Shown here piece by piece: positions 46,661 to 58,066 of a stretch of DNA of 64,000 bases. Every line of letters starts with the position of its first letter. Position 1 is the stretch's first letter. Origin of the DNA: Dicyema japonicum (Eukaryota > Dicyemida > Rhombozoa > Dicyemidae); NCBI GenBank assembly GCA_011109175.1, contig RDEW01000014.1:444042-508041 (forward strand), in the 5' to 3' direction. Position numbers and translations under genes: made by a program. The notes under the pieces were generated by a model. That model was not told the origin of the DNA and ran no database searches. It saw only the letters and a program-made list of their open reading frames with translations.

Positions 46661-47914
46661 ATGGTTGTTGTGGCTGTCCATCTTGGTTATCCATAATTAT
46701 ATATATTAGGAGCTGGCTACTTCAATACAAAGAATATTAAGTCATATTCGCAAGTTGCTTATCGTGCTTGTTCAGCAGTAAGTCTTAATTATGATTAAGG
46801 CCATCGAGTGTTTGAATGAAGGGTCCAATGCTTTAGAAGCAGTGGAGAAGTCAACATCAATTATTGAAGTAACTGTTGGTCACATTAGAGAATTCTGACC
46901 TCACAAATGCAGGATATGGTTCATTTCTCAATTCTGTTGGTGATGTTGAGTGTGATGCTGCTGTTATGTCTTCCAAAAACCATCTTTTTGGAGCTGTGAC
47001 ATGTGCACAAAGTATTAGTTACATTACAAACACAGATATATACAACCCTATACGTATTGCCTCTTCTATACTCAAATCACAAGAATCAGAGAATGACTTT
47101 ATACCCCCAAAGTATATTAAGTCGAGGATGTAGTGTTATTGCTGGAAAGGGGGTTGTTGACTGGGCTACCCACCATAATATTCCTGTGGTCGATAACGAA
47201 TGCTTGAAAACTGGTTTTGGTGGTTATATTTATTATAGAAAGGACACTACAAAGATATAATAACAGGAATAATGTATTGATAGTGATAATACAAGGAATG
47301 TTGTGTTGAGGACACTGTGGGGGCTGTGTGTTGTGACAAATATGGGGATGTTGCTTCGGGGTGTAGCACAGGTGGACCTCCGTTCAGGCCTTCTGGGAGA
47401 GTTAGTCATGTCTCTACTTTTGGCGCTGGCTGTTGGGCTGAAATGTCGAATGGATTGGGAGTTGCCGTTTCGACATCTGGTCGTCTTATAATTTATTCCA
47501 AGGAATGGGGGAACAGCTACTAGTATCTTCATTAGCTATGAAGAACGCCCAGTCCTGCCTTAGCAACGGATTCCGTAATTTTTACCTGTGAGCTCAATCA
47601 TCAAAGTTTATTACTTCTGACTTTATTGGTTTGCTTTATGATTATTAAAGAATCTAAATTTCTCACGAGATATTCCTATAAGTATGGTGGGAGCTTAGTT
47701 TTGTTCAAAAATGTGTTGGACGTTAAAGTAATATGGAGTCACACCACTCACTCAATGCTAGTAGCTTACATGTCCTCTAATGATTGCGAACCCAATGTTG
47801 TTTTTATTTATATTGCAGATCTGTCTATCGACTAATAATGTGGAGGGAGTTACTGCTGTAAGTAATGGAGTCGTCTTTAATAATGTTTATTCTAATTTTA
47901 TTTCTGTAAAATAA
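46661..47914 (+). CDS. TASP1: Taspase 1 (threonine aspartase)
   Basis: Protease that cleaves MLL/trithorax and TFIIA after Asp in animals; self-processed from an asparaginase-type fold. ATG at 46661 reads MVVVAVHLG and, after a 24-bp intron, AGYFNTKN. Next SQVAYRACSAAIECLNEGSN, LTNAGYGSFLNSVGDVECDA, VMSSKNHLFGAV and KGVVDWATHHNIP. A 28-bp intron places DTVGAVCCDKYGDVASG, with the catalytic Thr codon at 47314-47316, then STGGPPFRPSGRVSHV and VIWSHTTHSMLVAYMS. Stop at 47912-47914. The loop between NIP and the catalytic Thr is about 24 residues, roughly half that of human TASP1. Catalytic and substrate-pocket residues are present. Confidence 0.92.
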
Positions 47915-48004
47915 TATTTTTGTTACTTTTGTGCATTTCTTATTTAGTAGCGGTCAATGGATCAAATCCTATGTAGATTCCTGGGGAAACAAATAATTCG
48001 AATT

Positions 48005-48130
48005 GTGTGGTGGAAACAGTTAAGCAAGTGGTTCATCGGTAGGAAGGCAACTTTATTGCGTGGAATCTCTACTCTGCTTAATTATAGGTGAAAGTCTATT
48101 GTCGATGATGTTTCCTGTTTCTCAGAAGCT
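48005..48130 (+). repeat. SINE-B 5' fragment
   Basis: AGTTAAGCAAGTGGTTCATC, GGTAGGAAGGC and TTATTGCGTGGAATCTCTAC follow the family 5' half. Confidence 0.45.
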
Positions 48131-49489
48131 AAATGAGCTCTTCGACTAGTCTATGCCACGGAACATTCTTATTCGTGGAAAGTTCAATGATAAACATATT
48201 GCGAGGAAGATGACTAAACCAAGGATGGTGGATAATTATGAAAGTGATGGAGGTAAAAAACTTTCCTAATATGGAAATACTACTATCAGAAATTGTTTAG
48301 AAAAAAAAATTTCAAATTTAGAAAGTGAAGGCTATCCTAAGGGATAAGCGTAAACCGACACCCAAAATACAGATGAATTTTGTAGAGAAAATTATAATGG
48401 GGGATTAAATACGGCTTTATTATACTAATCAAATCATCCATATTAATGAGATTACTGATATAATTTGGGAGAGCACTGACTTCAATTACTTTAAAAGTGA
48501 GCTAATGCTCTCTCAGTTCCTTTACAGTTTAGAGAAGTCAATATTCTGTTCGCAAAGGTCTGTGATGATTAATACAAATAAATTGCATTCGACATCAGAT
48601 AAACGAACTGTTGGATACACGGAAACATTCCAATGTCTAGAGTAGAGTCCTTTCGTGTCCAAATTGGAGGTACTTAGATAAGTTGTTTTGAGGAGAAACA
48701 AGGAAATTATTAGTTATAAATTCTCAAATGTTCTTTCCAGTGATTAAATACTACAAAAAGTTATCTGAAATCATACCAATAAAAAACGAAATGATCCATA
48801 AAGTCAATAGAAGAATATACGGAGTAACGCTAACCAGCACCGGAATAATAGCTTTATGCATCAAAATTCAAAGGGGGAGTGATGAGCAGTTTTAATATCC
48901 AGAGAAAAACTCTTTATTGAAGGATTGAATAGTTAAAATCTGAAATTCCAACAAAATTATACTATCAAAGAAAATGTCAGGTCCAGAGAGAAATATGTGG
49001 AAGCTAATCATTTTAGCCATAATATAAAATCATGAACTAAATATCTCAGAGGACTATGTTTTCAGAAATCTTTGATTTTTTTTAACATTCAAGATCTTAA
49101 AATTAGAACTGCTAACACTAGATTAGATCAAATGAAACTTATCTAATCTCATATCCAACAAAAATAATATTGGCATAATAAATTCAATTTTATATGTAAA
49201 CAGTTTAAGTTTTAACTATCGATCCCCGCCTTTTACGACAACAACAGAGATCAACCGGAAAAGCTTGAGTTTCACGGTTGCCTTAATTAGCAATATTTGG
49301 AAAAACTACATAGTAACTCCCAATCACAAATTATTGTAAAAGAGTTGCACTATAGTAGCGAAAGAATGGTCAGGAAAGTAAGTTGAATCAAAGGGATAAC
49401 TAGAGAATAGCATGAGAATGCATGGGAGAGAAAGAATAATCAGAAATCTCAGCAACATAAAATCATATTAAGTATCATTTTATATGCGA

Positions 49490-49665
49490 AACTTTTGAAT
49501 CTCCCAAAGTCTTTCAATTTTGTCCTGGACAAGATTCGACGCTTTCTTTGTATAGAACTTCGAGGTTCCGACATCTCCCAAGTCCATTATTCCGGCCATA
49601 CTTACAAAAAGAAGGAAGACAAGGGTTTTCATCCATCATGAGGCTAAAAAGACATTCCTTGCAAA
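49490..49665 (-). repeat. SINE-B fragment, minus orientation
   Basis: The minus strand reads TCATGATGGATGAAAACCCT, TGTCTTCCTTCTTTTTGTAA and TAATGGACTTGGGAGATG, matching the core of the 10400-10700 copy. Confidence 0.6.
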
Positions 49666-50057
49666 AGGTATGTCAGCACTTCGAGTTCACACAAACATGT
49701 TATTTTAAAAATTAAAAAAACAAAAGGAATATGATAACCACAAATGCATAAGGCAAAAAAGTTGTTACCGCGACCTCACTACCTTGTAAAAAACGGTGGC
49801 TATAAAGCAGGAAGCGGTGAATGTCGGCCTCTTCAATGAGGCAGTAAACAAAAAGACTTGGTCAAAATACAGCCACTTAGTTATCCACTCATAATACACA
49901 AAAATAAGAATCGAAACAAATTCAATTTAATAAAAGTTAGCCACAGATGCCTTACTCATCTACAATATAATAAGCAGTCACACATGGATGTCATGACAAC
50001 CTAACCAATAATTTCCAACCACTTAGTGTTAAATAATACAAATAAAGATAGCTAAAC

Positions 50058-51201
50058 TTAAACATTTACGTTAGGCTTCTTAAATGCAGAATCAAATGAT
50101 AAAATATCTCCAAAGTAAAAATGCTGAATGATCGGAAATTTACCAAGGACCTGCAATAAATAACCACCAACCTCATCTTTATACATTCTGATTAACCCGT
50201 GATTTATCTTCTCCCACGTGGGGACACCACTTATAGCAAATAATTGGTTTGAATGCTCAGAAAACGGTCCAGTTTTAGTCTACAATAACGAAAAGGATGT
50301 CCTTATAAATGTAGCCGATTGCAGACGCATAATGATAATCTCCCTCAAATTCTATTTGGGAGACAGCAGAATTAGCTGGAGTAAGTTTATTCTGTCCTGA
50401 AAAAGATCATCAGTCATACCAATAAGCTGTGAGCTTCCCCAGAGGAAAGGAATAAACTGAAAGTCATCAAGGCACCAAACTCCGTGACTACCAGCAGGTT
50501 CCATTCGATACCTGACCTGTAATTTCCTGGCCAAGGTAATATATCTAAAATTTCCATAAAACTCAGTACCTATCAAAAACTATAAGACCAATAGCCTTCA
50601 AATCCACATCACTCAGGAAATTCAAGTCAAATAGAACACGAAGAAAAGCAATAAAGGCCAGTTCATGTCCTACATGTGAATTAAAAGATATTTAAAATTA
50701 AAAAATATTTAATAAATAAAATTATTACCCGTTCCGTAATCGATTCTTGTGGAGTTTCCGAAAGAATCCATCAGATAAGGGACCAATTCAGTAATACCGT
50801 ACTGAATATCTGCTTCTATTTTACCAGACAACAGATTTTCGATAAGATCAGAGGTATTCTGAATTTAGCATAACCACAAACATCTTCTAACTTCTGATGC
50901 CATACTCTGTAAGCCTTATTGCCAAATCTTTGTGCACTCTCGAAGGGTTCAATCTCGTCCGCCCATTTTTCGATGGTGGACAACATAATTAATAACAAAT
51001 TAATATTCTATGTTAATTAAACCATTACATCGCTTAAACGATAAGAATCTGTTATTTTCAGGCCTTTGATCTCTTTATTTATCCAAAGAATGAACTCAAA
51101 CACCTTTGAATATGCCTACCAATTATATTAAATTTCGCCTTAGAATTGAACCAATCATTTATAAAAGTTGGGTTCGTCACTCTTTTTATCGGTGCCAACA
51201 T
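50058..51201 (-). CDS. PTPA: PP2A activator PTPA (PPP2R4), peptidyl-prolyl isomerase fold
   Basis: ATP-dependent activator of protein phosphatase 2A. ATG at 51201 ([20 protein letters not shown]), then [127 protein letters not shown] and [13 protein letters not shown]. Stop at 50058-50060. Every block is colinear with human PTPA. Introns are 21-26 bp except one of ~59 bp. Two have unusual borders: 51116-51138 is GC-AG, and 50280-50301 appears to be GA-AG; both removals give alignments of exactly human length. Otherwise intact. Confidence 0.92.
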
Positions 51202-51337
51202 CTCAATAATATTCAAATGAATAAATATTTTATTTAATTTATTTAATCCATTATTTTTTATTTTAAATATTATGGTTGTTAAAATAAAAGACAATAAAAT
51301 GTCACAGGTATAACAAAAAACATGAATATTTGCACAA

Positions 51338-51655
51338 TTAGCCGGGTGGCTTAGTGGTTAGGTGTCGGGCTTAAGTGGCTTAGGCTACGGGTTCGAATCT
51401 CGCTGCTGTTCACCTGGTGGAAGGTTCCACGCATCTACGATGCAGAAATGGTTTGACGAGTGCCCATCATCAGTGAATACTCACTGCGGAACTGGATTGT
51501 CTAGAAAGGACACTCACACAAGAAAAAGAAAAAAAGAAGTGAAGATCATTCCTTTGTTAGTTAAAATTAACTGTTCTTTACTTAAATAAAGTGTGTGTCC
51601 TGCCTATGCGGAGCTATAAAATACTATGGCTCTCGTGAAAAGGCTTTATTATATA
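51338..51655 (+). repeat. SINE-A element, full-length reference copy
   Basis: tRNA-like head: A box TGGCTTAGTGGTTAGGTGTC and, about 40 nt on, B box CGGGTTCGAATCTCGCTGC. The body has GGAAGGTTCCACGCATC, GTTTGACGAGTGCCC, GCGGAACTGGATTGTCTAG and CTGCCTATGCGGAGCTATAA; the end is ATTATTATT-rich. The head does not fold as a true tRNA (no matching acceptor 3' strand), so this is a tRNA-derived SINE. Confidence 0.8.
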
Positions 51656-52535
51656 TTATTATTATTTGCACAATTTCAGACCACGTCGTTAGGATAGTTC
51701 AAAAAAAATTGACTTGAGTAATATACACAGTAGCTGTACCGTTAAAACAGTAAAATGCTAATGAATTCATGAATGCAGGCCAAATCAAAGATTTATCTTG
51801 GAGTATATTTTAAATCCCTAGCAAATATAGCTAGAGATCTTTAACCAAGAGATCTTCATTAACTGTCCTAGTTGTTCTAAAAAATGACCTAAAACACTGA
51901 AAATAAAGTTTTAAAACGCGAACACAGAGAATCTATGTAATAACTGACTAACAATTGAAGAGCATGGGAGAAAGTTACATTTAATACTGTGTCTCCGGCT
52001 TCACATGAGGGCTATAAGTACTGTGGTTCACGTGAAAGTGCTTATTATTTTTTAGATCAGGGAGATAAACTGGGAACTTTCGTGGAGGCAGAGAACTAAG
52101 CTTCCTCTGCCTGGGACAAGATTAGTGGAAAATTGAGAACAGCGGACGACCTCGATGAACTGCGGAAGCGAGAAGGAAATTTGCATGGAAAAAACTGGTA
52201 GAATGGATAGTGAGGACCATGGCACAAGTGAAATCCTAAGTATTCATATGCTTATGGGTAACGCGGGAGTGCTCTTCACTAACTATTTGACTAACTAGAT
52301 CAGAGAGATCTTTTAAGAATCACATCAAAGTCTAAGTAAGCAAAGTGGTTAATTGGTAGTAAATTAATTAGTTTCTTGACTTTTCGACTTGTTTCTGCCA
52401 TTTTTAATATTTAAGAAACTTTGAGTTAGATAAAGTTCTCTATTTCCCGCGTGAGATTAACGGGAATCGTGGTTTAGATTGGAATTAGTTTTAGAATGTG
52501 AGATTTCAATCTACTAGAGATCACATAACAAGTGC

Positions 52536-52745
52536 CAGGCAAAAGGCCTTACGGTCCTTAGTTCAATTCTCGCTGCTGTACATTCCGGAGATTTTCCACG
52601 CATCACAATGATTTGGCTTAACGAGTGACATCTCACTGCGGAACTGGATCGTCTATAAAAGGATCACACCAACAAAGAAAAAAGAAGTGAACATCCCGGG
52701 AAAAGATATAGCTAATATGGCTCTTCGTAAAGTACAGTATTATTG
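52536..52745 (+). repeat. SINE-A element, partial
   Basis: TAGTTCAATTCTCGCTGCTG, TTTTCCACGCATCACAATG, GGCTTAACGAGTGACATC and GCGGAACTGGATCGTC in family order. Confidence 0.65.
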
Positions 52746-52829
52746 TATGATAACTTGATAGGATCAAAGAAACATTTTATACTCCACAAAATGATCAGTA
52801 TTTGATCACTTTTGTCACAAAGTCAATAA

Positions 52830-53660
52830 TTAGTCACTGAGGGATACAATCTTGGTAGAATGTAATAGATCTGGCCCACTATACGTTTTTTGTAACTTCT
52901 GACATATTTCATTCACCGTCATTTGTAAAAGAGGATTATAGTTTTCCAAAATATTCAGAAGCTCTTGGCAGGTTTCACCACCTGTTGACCCTTGCGTACC
53001 CCATACTGCTGCAAATTCTTCCATGATATAATCGTACTAACATGGGCCTTCAAGGGAGATCAACCTCATTCAAGTTCCTCCAATATTTATGACAAGGATT
53101 CAGGTAGTCACACGTTAGAAAAGATCAAAGGAATTGGGTTGATACGTAATAATTAGTTAGTCAGTCACCAGCTCACGCATAATCAACATTTGATATGCTT
53201 GACCGATAGCTTACAGGCTAGTGAGCTTAGTTTCCTAAGTAATGGATCTAATCAAAGCTAGGAAATTATACGTCGACTTAGGACTAAAGGATGGATAAAT
53301 GAGTTGAGGGGTACTCTGATGTATTTTATCAACTCAAGTCAAGATATGGCTGATACAGTCAACAATAATTTACAAAAGTTCTGCCATATGGTCTGGACTC
53401 CTCTTTTGCTTCAAAACATCTCCAACGTTTGGATGCAATCTTCTGTAATGCCTTAAAGGAGGTTTCTCATTCATAAGCTTCATTGGCATCCATAGCCGAA
53501 AGGGGGTACAATTACCTATACGAAAAACATTTAGGAAAGTCTTTGTCTTCAAGAGCATCTTTTGAAGACACATGAGGAACTTTTCCTCTCCCTTCAATGA
53601 CTCCCATAAAATCTCCTTTTGGTCCAAATTGTACTCCTCAGGCGTGGACAATCATTACAG
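52830..53660 (-). CDS. Possible unidentified gene pieces
   Basis: Two minus-strand frames look protein-like: 53024-52830 with ATG (MEEFAAVWGTQGSTGGETCQ, then ELLNILENYNPLLQMTVNEI) and 53648-53370 (EEYNLDQKEILWESLKGEEK, then LRHYRRLHPNVGDVL) without its own ATG. They could be exons of one gene, but I could not build a splice joining them and recognise neither. A retroelement origin is not excluded. Confidence 0.3.
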
Positions 53661-54024
53661 CTTTTATGGACTATTTTGCCTTCTCTTCTGACATCGATCG
53701 CAGAAAAAGAACTCTTACAAAACAAACATTTTTAATTTTCAAATTTAAAAAGTAGGCCGGCTAGTTATGATTATTTTATTGCTCTTAAAAATATAAAAAT
53801 GTATTTAGACATTTTAAAGTAATTATCACAGTTAATAATCAATTTAATAATAATAATTATTTTCATGCTTTTTGTACCCAAAATTTAAAAATTTTAGAGA
53901 TTACTGGAGAATGTGGGAGTATTTAATATTTCAGTTAAACTTTATATTTCGTATATTATTATCTTGGGTAACCAGAATAAATAAATAATATTTAAATTGA
54001 TTCGTGTAATTGAATTACAGTGTG
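53661..54024. other. AT-rich 5' flank of UBE2H
   Basis: Strongly AT-rich, no coding signal; expected to contain the UBE2H promoter. Confidence 0.4.
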
Positions 54025-54690
54025 ATGTCTGACTGGTTTCCACAAATGTCTATATCTCAGTCAATAAAAAGAGCCGAGAAGGATATAATATCTCTGTTTT
54101 ATTGAAATAATCTTAAATCTAGAATCCGACATGGATTTAAAATTTCTAGTTTGAAGGAAAGAACCTGTTCCCGTGGTCCTTCCTTCAACGTGGACCTCAA
54201 CGGGCCTAAGGAATGTATCTCCGTGTAAAAATTCCAGCCTTTTATTCAGGAGGCGTCTGGGTTGTGCGTGTCGACATTCCAATAGAATATCCAGTAAAAT
54301 CTCCATCAATTGGGTTCCAAAATCATATTTTCCATCCAAACATTGATGAACTGTTGTACTTTTACTAATTTGTAGATCAGGATCGGTTTGTTTGGATGTT
54401 TTAAATCAAAACTGGACCGTTTATTATGATTTAGTAAATATTTTTGACTGTTTCTTACCCCAATTGTTGGTCTATCCAAACCCTGATGACCCACTTAACG
54501 ATTATGCCGCTTTTTTATATGTCCATGAAATTCCAAAGTACGAGATTAAAGTCAAAGGTGGGTTTTGCTAAAAAATTCAGAATTTCTAAATATGTATGCC
54601 CTCCCCTCTATGCGCGATGCCTTGGAATCAGCTGACGAGGAACATAGCGATTTAAGCTCAATCAATTCCAATGATATTTTAGTTGACTGA
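54025..54690 (+). CDS. UBE2H: Ubiquitin-conjugating enzyme E2 H
   Basis: E2 enzyme; UBE2H/Ubc8 is the known partner of the CTLH/GID ligase. ATG at 54025 ([20 protein letters not shown]). A 27-bp intron leads to [20 protein letters not shown]; a 23-bp intron to [20 protein letters not shown] and [13 protein letters not shown]; another 23-bp intron to [19 protein letters not shown] with the active-site Cys, then [19 protein letters not shown]; the last intron leads to the acidic tail. Stop TGA 54688-54690. About 188 residues, the usual UBE2H length. The HPN motif and the NQxWT after the active Cys are as in human UBE2H. The tail is acidic and serine-rich like the human one, though diverged. Confidence 0.93.
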
Positions 54691-55004
54691 TTTATTATTT
54701 TCGATCGAATGCTGTATTGATTTTAAATTCGCTGATTACAAAAACCATCTGGTAGGACCTAGGTCTTTAGGCTCTTAAGTGAGGTGGGGACACATTCATG
54801 ATGATCATTAATAACCAGTAACTAGCTATGCTATAGTGAAGTGGAGTCTATGGACCATCTATGCCTATTTCCTTAAAGGATTTCTGAGCATTAGATATCT
54901 GCCGTTTGTCTACAACTTCTTTCAGATGTTTCTCTTCAATGTGGTTATTATTCAAATGTAATTATTATATAACTAGGAAATTTAAATAGTCACACCTCAT
55001 ACCA

Positions 55005-55260
55005 TAACAATTCTCCCCTCTGGCTACTTGGCCGAAGGTTTCTCTTCCTTTGCTCTGTCTTTTCTTTCATTCTACTAGAGTAATGTCATGTGATCGTCTC
55101 AGGTTACGCCCAGTCCCAGAATAGCACGAAAAAGGATCATTTGCTCTTCTCATTGGATGGATTCATACAACTTCAAGGACTGGATGCTTTCTTGCCTTTC
55201 TGCTGCCTCTTGGTGGACTTGCAAGATAAGTTTCTTGAAAATAAAATCTGATTAGCTCTC
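55005..55260 (+). repeat. SINE-C element, plus orientation
   Basis: TAATGTCATGTGATCGTC, CACGAAAAAGGATCATTTGC, TTCATACAACTTCAAGGAC and GGATGCTTTC follow the family order; the 3' tail is lost. Confidence 0.6.
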
Positions 55261-56189
55261 TAAGCGAATATCCGCTTTTATCGTGATTATCATATTTCCA
55301 GTCAAATAGTGAAGTATTGTTAAAGAAACCTGACTCATTTATTCTCTTTGATTATTACAAATCCGATGTATTTTTAAAACCGAGGATGTTGAGGTTTCAT
55401 TTGTTAGGAAATTCAATGCACAACGAAAGAGATTGTAGCTCAGGTATTAACAGAATATAATTAACGAAACACATCACTAGGCGGGAAAATTAAAGAAAAT
55501 CAATAAATCGAAAAATTATTCAGAAAATAATTGGTGCTTAAATCGACTTAATGTTCGATTTGTGTTTGAGGAACACAAAGATCGGAGAAGGGTACATTAG
55601 GATTATTATGATAACACAAAATCACCATTAAATTAAGATCATCGTGGCTATTGGGTGATCCTGGCCTCTCTCAGTAGTCTCCATTCTTTCCCAAAAAACA
55701 CCCACTCTATTTTCATTACAGGCAAGGGACTACGTGATATTTCCTCCTAACTAGGGTCTCAAAGATGGTAGGGTTTTTCACGGAGGAGCAAAACTTATAT
55801 TACTCAATAGTGAACTCATTAGTTCTATTGTCCACGTTGGGGTTTAGAAAAATCAGTTTTTGACCTCTAGGAGTTCCAACTAGCACAACTGTATGAGCTT
55901 GTGGTGATGAAACATTCATCCACACGGCTCCATTAAGCACTACTTGGTTTTGTTCTTTAGAGAAAATAGGTACGCAAGAAAGTACAATTTAAAAAGGCCG
56001 AAGCAGTTTTATTCCGAAATCAAAGACATTAAACGGTTCACTGATCTGTCTTAGTCGATAATGATGTACTGAATTTATGTGATCGATTGATTGTTGAATT
56101 ATAAATTATCAAAACCGTTTAGCAATTCCATTAAAGTGATTCCCGGTAAACACACGTGACTTGGAAAAGAATAACAACTACAACTTACA

Positions 56190-56400
56190 ACTCGTAAATG
56201 GCCTATTGGTTAGTTTGCAGAAAAGTTGAGGTGGTGATGTGCCTCTATTACACAGAATGTCTACTTGCGTTGAATTACAATCCTTGTCATCTTTTTCTCG
56301 CAAACATGGATGAGGTGATGGAGTTAGGAGACACGCGAAATCTGAATTTCTTGAAGGAAACATTTTCGATGTGACTCTCCATGAACGGAGAAGCAAAGAA
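56190..56400 (+). repeat. SINE-B 5' part
   Basis: TGGCCTATTGGTTAGTTTGC, GGTGGTGATGTGCCTCTATT, ACAGAATGTCTACTTGCG and GATGGAGTTAGGAGACACG match the family; no B-box copy remains. Confidence 0.55.
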
Positions 56401-56469
56401 AGTGCATAAAAGAGTAATTTTCTTGAAATAGCCAAATCTGTGATTAAACTCGTTCATTATATTTTGGAA

Positions 56470-57240
56470 TACCACACAAATTTTTTGACATAATGATTTT
56501 TATTAACAAGTTGTTTTGTGAATTCATCTTCAATATCAGGAAAATGGGTAAAATTTTCTTTTTGGATTTGAAATATCTACAATTCTAACTTTATTTTGAA
56601 AGAATTTATTGAGCTGCTCATATCAATAATATATTTATTGTTTCCCTGTGATTCCAAATTTAGTTCATTCAGTTTTGTGGTAATATCAGTTAAAAATGCC
56701 AAAAGCCAATCAGGATTATCAAGAAAATACCAATCCTTATTGTTTTCTTTTGAGTATTCTTTAATAATTCTCTGAAACAAGTGAGATTAATCCCTTGTTC
56801 AACAACCTTGTGTCACAGTGCAAAGATAAATCGCCATAGTTTGCATCGACTTTTTCTAGAAAAAGTCTAAATAATCTTCTTTGTAGGGCCTTAGCACGGA
56901 TAGAATTAATAATTTTAAAGGTTGTCTGCATAACATAGTTAAAATCTAACATTTTCCACATAATGCATGTTGGTGAATGATGAATTGATATGTGAAAAAA
57001 TTCGGGAAATGAACGTCTTCCCGACAAAATGCAAGAAATCCATTTTGATTTCCAATCATTGCAGGCGCACCATCCGTTGTTATGGATACAAGTTTCTTCA
57101 TTAACGATAACTGGGAATCCTTTGCCGCGGAAAAAACGATGAGGACGAAGGAGAAGAAATAAAAAGGCGCTACGCGACCGATTTGCGTTCCACACCATTG
57201 TTGTTGAGACAACTGGAGGAATAAGTAGGAAATCGTTTCG
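56470..57240 (-). pseudogene. hAT-type transposase remnant (ZBED5/GTF2IRD2-like)
   Basis: The minus strand encodes LMKKLVSITTDGAPAMIGNQ, then NGFLAFCREDVHFPNF and IIHQHALCGK, the conserved core of domesticated hAT-like proteins. In another frame come MLDFNYVMQTTFKIINSIRA and ALQRRLFRLFLEK, then WLLAFLTDITTKLNELNLES. The frame changes near 56940 and 56770, and an in-frame TAG at ~56580 interrupts FKIKLEL before QIQKENFTHFPDIEDEF. Dead element, not a gene. The N-terminal half is missing here; a BED-type N-terminus of this class sits alone at 23600-23870. Confidence 0.75.
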
Positions 57241-57424
57241 TTTCTAAAGAAGCTTGGACGCCTAGCTACACTAAAAAGCCGCTACGCACGTGAGACCATA
57301 TGGCTTTTCCAGCTGATCTCTGTTGCAATCATGAGAGGCAACGGAACGTCGATAATGTCGTCGGGGACCACCTTTGATGAATTTTTATGTTAATTAATTG
57401 ATTAATTTAGTTTTTTAACGGTAA

Positions 57425-57655
57425 TAATAATAGCCTTTTCACGAGAGCCATAATATCTATAGCTCCGCATAGGCAAGACACATATTTTATTTAAGTAAAA
57501 AACAGTTAATTTTAACTAATCGTAGAACCTTTCTAGACAATCCAGTTCCGCAGTGAGTATCCACTGATGACGGCGTCACTCGTCAAACCCTTTTGGCATC
57601 GTAGATGCGTGGAACCTTCCACACGGTGAACAGCAGAGAGAATCGAACCCGTTAA
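57425..57655 (-). repeat. SINE-A element, minus orientation
   Basis: Inverted copy: CACGAGAGCCATAATATC, TAGCTCCGCATAGGCAAG, TAGACAATCCAGTTCCGC, CATCGTAGATGCGTGGAACC and GAACAGCAGAGAGAATCGAA. Confidence 0.75.
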
Positions 57656-57987
57656 CAATAATAAATCGAATAATAACAAAAACTTTTGAAAGAATTATAG
57701 ATATTTCCGCCAGTTGTTCTTTCTTTCATTTGTATAATAGCAAATAATTTTTCCTTAACAGTTAAATCATGGAAAATTAAACGGGAAAATACACGATATC
57801 AATCGCATCGTTTCGTTAAAAATCAATCGATTGCGATTGACCAAAAAACCTGCCGCGATCGACCGGTTGGCCACTCATAACTAAGTCCATCATTCTTTCT
57901 TGACTTAGTTTATCACCAGAAGTTACCTCTTCTCTTGTCCGGGTCTGTCTCCGAGTTATGTACAGAACCAAATACACCTGTCGGATC

Positions 57988-58066
57988 TTTATGTTCTGCT
58001 TTCAAGAGTTTGTTTTAACCAATATTTATGTTCTGCTTTCAAGAGTTTGTTTGAACAAATGGTTAT
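57988..58066 (+). repeat. 38-bp direct duplication
   Basis: TTTATGTTCTGCTTTCAAGA followed by GTTTGTTT occurs twice in a row (about 57989 and 58027), nearly identical. Confidence 0.75.

Larger units (their letters stand above)
47915..50057. other. Intergenic, AT-rich
   Basis: Includes partial SINE-B copies (48005-48130 plus; 49490-49665 minus). Near 48211-48408 a possible tiny two-exon frame (MTKPRMVDNYESDGG, then VKAILRDKRKPTPKIQMNF) ends at a stop, but its intron is atypical and no family is known. 48420-49480 holds nothing I can identify. Confidence 0.4.
51202..52829. other. Intergenic SINE cluster
   Basis: Holds SINE-A copies (51338-51655 and 52536-52745) and a SINE-A tail piece near 51985-52050. 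A retroelement-like stretch (52110-52200) and a SINE-B-like start (AAGCAAAGTGGTTAATTGG near 52335) also lie here. No gene. Confidence 0.5.
54691..56469. other. Intergenic region with SINE copies
   Basis: Includes SINE-C at 55005-55260 and SINE-B at 56190-56400. The remaining 55270-56180 contains no gene I can support. Confidence 0.45.

Noticed and set aside
49500-49640. Minus-strand small ORF (MAGIMDLGDVGTSKFY...) and a RING-like HTFCKECLF stretch
   Set aside because: The DNA is a SINE-B fragment; the same core (GATGGATGAAAACC ... TGGACTTGGGAGA) occurs in other copies, and a stop interrupts the RING-like run.
51340-51412. tRNA gene
   Set aside because: A and B boxes are present with tRNA spacing, but there is no paired acceptor stem and the sequence continues into a repeated body shared with four other loci: a tRNA-derived SINE.
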